The notes beneath the pieces are model-generated. The model was given only the letters and a program-made list of their open reading frames with translations, had not been told where the DNA came from and searched no databases. A stretch of DNA of 9,770 nucleotides from SZUA-430 sp044375275. GTDB taxonomy: Bacteria > Pseudomonadota > Alphaproteobacteria > Micropepsales > Micropepsaceae. The stretch covers positions 1-9,770 of the forward strand of contig JBILMZ010000132.1 in NCBI GenBank assembly GCA_044375275.1. The letters are read 5' to 3'. A program made the translations under genes and the position numbers. Positions 7,289 to 9,770 of the stretch are shown here, piece after piece; position 1 is the stretch's first letter; every line of letters starts with the position of its first letter.

Positions 7289-8415
7289 GTTGCAGCTGGC
7301 TCCTCAAACGGACGCGGCCGTGGAGCCTTCAGAAGCTCAAAGCGCGGCACCGACAGCACGAACATGAGGGCGCCGATCCAAAGCGCCGGCCAGATATACA
7401 TGCCGATCGCGGCGTCGGGCGTGTTGTTGGTCAGCAGCTGGAACCCGAAGCCGGGCAGGCGCGCCGCAAGCACAGCGACGCAGGCCAATGCGATCCGTCC
7501 TCCATAGCCCTTGCGATTGAAATTCCCGCCTACGAGGGAGTAGAGCCCGATCAACGCGAACACCAGGCAATACAGCGGGCCGCTAAGCCTGTTGTGGGCT
7601 TCAGCGTAAAATTTCTTCCGCGTTTTCTCGGACACTCCCTTCTCGGGGTTCAGCAATTCGCCAATGTATCGCTCGCTGGCTTCGCGCAGTGTTTCATCTC
7701 GGGGCTTGCCGAATTGATTGAGGTCGAAAGTGTACTGTTCGAACTTGAGGACCTTCAGCTTTCCCGCGCCGCCTTCTAGCCACTGGATGTTGCCGTTTGA
7801 CATGATTAGCCGCGGCCCCATGGGTGTGTTGGCAAGCAGCCCCCGTTCGGCCATGTAGGTAGCAATTCCCTTGGGATTGCGAGCGTCGTGAACCAGGATG
7901 CCGCGAATGTCTCCGTTCGAGTTGTTTTCCGAGACATAGACGGTGAGACCGCTGGCCGGGTTCGTGAATGCCCCTTCGCGGACAAGCGTGTTGACGAGGT
8001 CCGCGCGGATCTCGAACACGCGGTCTTTTACTTCGCGCATCCCCGCCGGCATGATCATGAGGTTGGTAATGTAGGCCGCAATTGTCGCCAGTACCGCAAC
8101 GGCCAGCACGGGCCAGATGACCGCCCAGCGATTGAATCCGGCCGCCCAGATGACAACAAGCTCGTTTTCGACATAGAGCCGGTTCAGCGCATAGATCACG
8201 GCTATGACCAATGCGAACGGCAGAAGGATCCCGATCACCTGCGGCAGCGCGAGAACCGTAAGGTAGAGATAGGTCAGGGCGGACTGGCTTTGGTTGATGA
8301 CGAGATCCAGCATGCGCAGCGACTGCGACAGCCAGGCCACGCCAACCAGCGCGAACGTGAAAAAGATCAGCGGACCGAGAACCTGCCGGAAGATATAAGC
8401 TGATAATCCGGACAT
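7285..8415 (-). CDS. lptF: LPS export ABC transporter permease LptF
   Basis: LptF is the partner of LptG in the inner-membrane LptB2FG lipopolysaccharide extractor. Counted from the ATG at 8415, the protein has 376 residues. Transmembrane segments lie at about 13-35, 52-78 and 95-120. A periplasmic jellyroll domain covers about 125-265 and includes REGAFTNPASGLTVYVSE (146-163). Further membrane segments lie at about 277-298, 305-327 and 336-356. The cytoplasmic coupling segment is LYVENELVVIWAAGFNRW (80-97). Two starts are possible: GTG at 8427, directly preceded by a stop one codon upstream, and ATG at 8415. Neither has a good Shine-Dalgarno. I chose the ATG because the family has very few residues before the first YIFRQ-like segment; the GTG would add MRDR. 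It is the first gene of the leftward train and diverges from pepA. The stop overlaps the lptG start. lptB, lptC and lptA are not in the window. Confidence 0.94.
   Translation of the reverse strand: MSGLSAYIFRQVLGPLIFFTFALVGVAWLSQSLRMLDLVINQSQSALTYLYLTVLALPQVIGILLPFALVIAVIYALNRLYVENELVVIWAAGFNRWAVIWPVLAVAVLATIAAYITNLMIMPAGMREVKDRVFEIRADLVNTLVREGAFTNPASGLTVYVSENNSNGDIRGILVHDARNPKGIATYMAERGLLANTPMGPRLIMSNGNIQWLEGGAGKLKVLKFEQYTFDLNQFGKPRDETLREASERYIGELLNPEKGVSEKTRKKFYAEAHNRLSGPLYCLVFALIGLYSLVGGNFNRKGYGGRIALACVAVLAARLPGFGFQLLTNNTPDAAIGMYIWPALWIGALMFVLSVPRFELLKAPRPRPFEEPAAT
7300..7305 (-). promoter_or_regulatory. Ribosome-binding site of lptG inside the lptF 3' end
   Basis: GAGGAG on the minus strand lies in the last codons of lptF, 11 nt before the lptG ATG. 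It supports the ATG at 7288 as the start, which also overlaps the lptF stop as ATGA. Confidence 0.6.
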
Positions 8416-8629
8416 CCGGTCACGCACCCGTCATTGGAAACGAAACAGCTTGCTTCACATTGATACGTGATCTGGGTACAACCCGAAGCGTTACTGCAAG
8501 GTTATTGAAAACGTCCTGGCTGGGAAATGGGCTATTCGTCTGATGCCCTTCGAATAATCCAGAGCCAGTGCCGACGCAACAACCTTGGCGGAATTGCAGC
8601 TGTTTTCCTGGGTTATGAGACAAAGTCAC
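8416..8629. promoter_or_regulatory. Divergent intergenic region between lptF and pepA
   Basis: These 214 bp separate the divergent starts of lptF (minus) and pepA (plus), so they must contain the pepA promoter and very probably the main promoter of the lptF-to-rsmA train. I found no convincing -35/-10 pair on either strand. The best minus-strand match, TTGCGT with TATTCG 17 bp later, is poor at the -10 element. No riboswitch-like structure or small gene is evident. A 6-bp inverted repeat lies near the middle. Confidence 0.6.
8533..8556. repeat. Inverted repeat in the divergent promoter region
   Basis: TATTCG (8533-8538) and CGAATA (8551-8556) form a perfect 6-bp dyad with a 12-bp spacer, so the half-site centres lie 18 bp apart, about two helical turns. 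The layout would suit a dimeric regulator controlling one or both divergent genes. A 6-bp dyad is short enough to arise by chance, and I do not recognise the half-site. Confidence 0.25.
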
Positions 8630-9770
8630 ATGCAAATAAACTTTACGAAATCAGGCGCCACCGAAGAGGGAGTACTCGCGGTTGGTGTGGCCGAGTTTGA
8701 GGACAATCTGCCGGAAGGGCTTTCGGACCTGGACCGCCGGTCCAAGGGGGCGGTCACACGCGCCCTCAAGACTGTCCGCTTTACGGGCTCAAAGGGCCAG
8801 GTGGCCGAAATCCTGGCACCAACCGGCCTCGACATCGAGCGTCTGCTCGTGGTCGGCCTTGGCAAGGAAGCCAGTTTCACGGAATCAGGCGCTCAGGATT
8901 TCGGCGCGGCAGTGGTTGCACGCTTGCTGACAAGCGGAGAGAAAGCGGTCAGCCTGCGACTTGCAGCGCCGTTTGACGCAAACTCGGAGATGGCTTCCGC
9001 AGCGGCCTTCGGCGCCGTGCTGCGCAGCTACCGTTTCGACATTTACCGCACGACACAGAAAAAGACGGACAAACCCTCCCTCGCGAAGCTGAATGTCGAG
9101 ACGGAAGATCCGGCAGAGGCGAAGAAGCTCTGGAAGGCACCCGAAGCGATCGCCCGCGGCGTCTACTTCACCCGCGACCTTGTTTCCGAGCCACCAAACA
9201 TCCTCCACCCTGAGGAATTCGCCAAGCGCACGCGCAAGCTCGAAGAGCTGGGCGTGGACGTCGAGATCCTGGGCGAAAAGGAGATGGCGAAGCTCGGCAT
9301 GCACACGCTGTTGGGCGTAGGCCAAGGGTCGGTTCGTGAGTCCCAGCTGGTCGTGATGCAGTGGAAAGGCGCGAAGGACAAGGGCGCCGCTCCCGTGGCG
9401 TTCGTCGGAAAGGGCGTGACATTCGACACCGGCGGCATCTCGCTCAAGCCGGGCCCTGGCATGGACGCGATGAAATACGACATGGGCGGCGCCGGCACCG
9501 TATCAGGTCTGATGCACGCACTCGCCGGCCGCAAGGCCAAGGTCAATGCGATCGGGGTCATTGGCCTGGTCGAAAACATGCCGGACGGCAATGCCCAGCG
9601 TCCCGGGGACATCGTGAAGTCAATGTCCGGCCAGACCATCGAAATCCTGAACACGGATGCGGAAGGTCGCCTCGTGCTCGCGGATGCTCTCTGGTACACG
9701 CAAGGCCGGTTCAAGCCGAAGTTCATGGTCGACCTGGCCACGCTCACGGGGGCCATCCGCGTTTCGCTGG
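8630..9770 (+). CDS. pepA: Leucyl aminopeptidase, M17 family (3' end outside the window)
   Basis: PepA is a hexameric cytoplasmic two-metal aminopeptidase that removes N-terminal residues from peptides during protein turnover. The 380 residues in view comprise the N-terminal domain (about 1-165) and most of the catalytic domain; the last 100 or more residues of a protein usually near 480-500 are missing. Catalytic motifs are VGKGVTFDTGGISLKPG (259-275), MKYDMGGAG (281-289) and NTDAEGRL (341-348). By a constant offset of nine from the E. coli enzyme, the metal and catalytic residues are K261, D266, K273, D284, D343, E345 and R347, all present. I chose the ATG at 8630 (MQINFTKSG), which matches the usual family N-terminus. 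An in-frame ATG at 8615 would add five residues (MRQSH). Both have weak ribosome-binding sites. It diverges from lptF, as in many proteobacteria including E. coli, where PepA is additionally a DNA-binding protein; no such role can be shown here. Confidence 0.96.
   Translation, partial: MQINFTKSGATEEGVLAVGVAEFEDNLPEGLSDLDRRSKGAVTRALKTVRFTGSKGQVAEILAPTGLDIERLLVVGLGKEASFTESGAQDFGAAVVARLLTSGEKAVSLRLAAPFDANSEMASAAAFGAVLRSYRFDIYRTTQKKTDKPSLAKLNVETEDPAEAKKLWKAPEAIARGVYFTRDLVSEPPNILHPEEFAKRTRKLEELGVDVEILGEKEMAKLGMHTLLGVGQGSVRESQLVVMQWKGAKDKGAAPVAFVGKGVTFDTGGISLKPGPGMDAMKYDMGGAGTVSGLMHALAGRKAKVNAIGVIGLVENMPDGNAQRPGDIVKSMSGQTIEILNTDAEGRLVLADALWYTQGRFKPKFMVDLATLTGAIRVSL

Noticed and set aside
8885..9325. 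Long minus-strand open frames under pepA (also 9163-9756)
   Set aside because: The plus strand encodes intact catalytic motifs of leucyl aminopeptidase through the same bases. Antisense open frames are expected in GC-rich coding DNA.
1..9770. The possibility of a previously undescribed system in the window
   Set aside because: Every substantial coding stretch is explained by a well-known core gene. The two gaps over 100 bp hold no further gene, so I found nothing that supports a new system.

Overview
This window looks like ordinary alphaproteobacterial core chromosome. The GC content is fairly high, all genes are housekeeping genes in a tightly packed arrangement, and the gene order is the one commonly seen in Alphaproteobacteria. 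I cannot resolve the order or genus. I found no mobile element, tRNA, rRNA, CRISPR array or accessory island, and no credible new system.

Layout. At the left edge is gmk (guanylate kinase, + strand, 1-600, probably lacking a few N-terminal residues). Its 3' end overlaps, tail to tail, the 3' end of a long leftward gene train on the minus strand. In transcription order (right to left) that train is lptF (8415-7285), lptG (7288-6194), lptD (6197-3996), surA (3854-2457), pdxA (2449-1439) and rsmA (1442-558). At the right edge pepA (leucyl aminopeptidase, + strand, from 8630) diverges from lptF and runs off the window.

How the genes work together. LptF and LptG are the two membrane subunits of the inner-membrane LPS transporter that drives lipopolysaccharide across the envelope. 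LptD is the outer-membrane beta-barrel that inserts it into the outer leaflet. SurA is the periplasmic chaperone that in enterobacteria is needed to assemble LptD and other outer-membrane proteins. PdxA (vitamin B6 synthesis) and RsmA (16S rRNA dimethylation) have no direct envelope role, but they follow surA in many proteobacteria. Three junctions, lptF/lptG, lptG/lptD and pdxA/rsmA, are 4-nt ATGA overlaps, and surA/pdxA are 7 nt apart. The only real break in the train is a 141-bp gap between lptD and surA, which holds an inverted repeat and a possible surA promoter.

The points most worth a second look are the lptD-surA gap, the 43-bp antisense overlap of gmk and rsmA, the three-cysteine pattern of LptD, and the way the locus joins two gene groups that are separate in E. 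coli (pepA-lptFG and lptD-surA-pdxA-rsmA).
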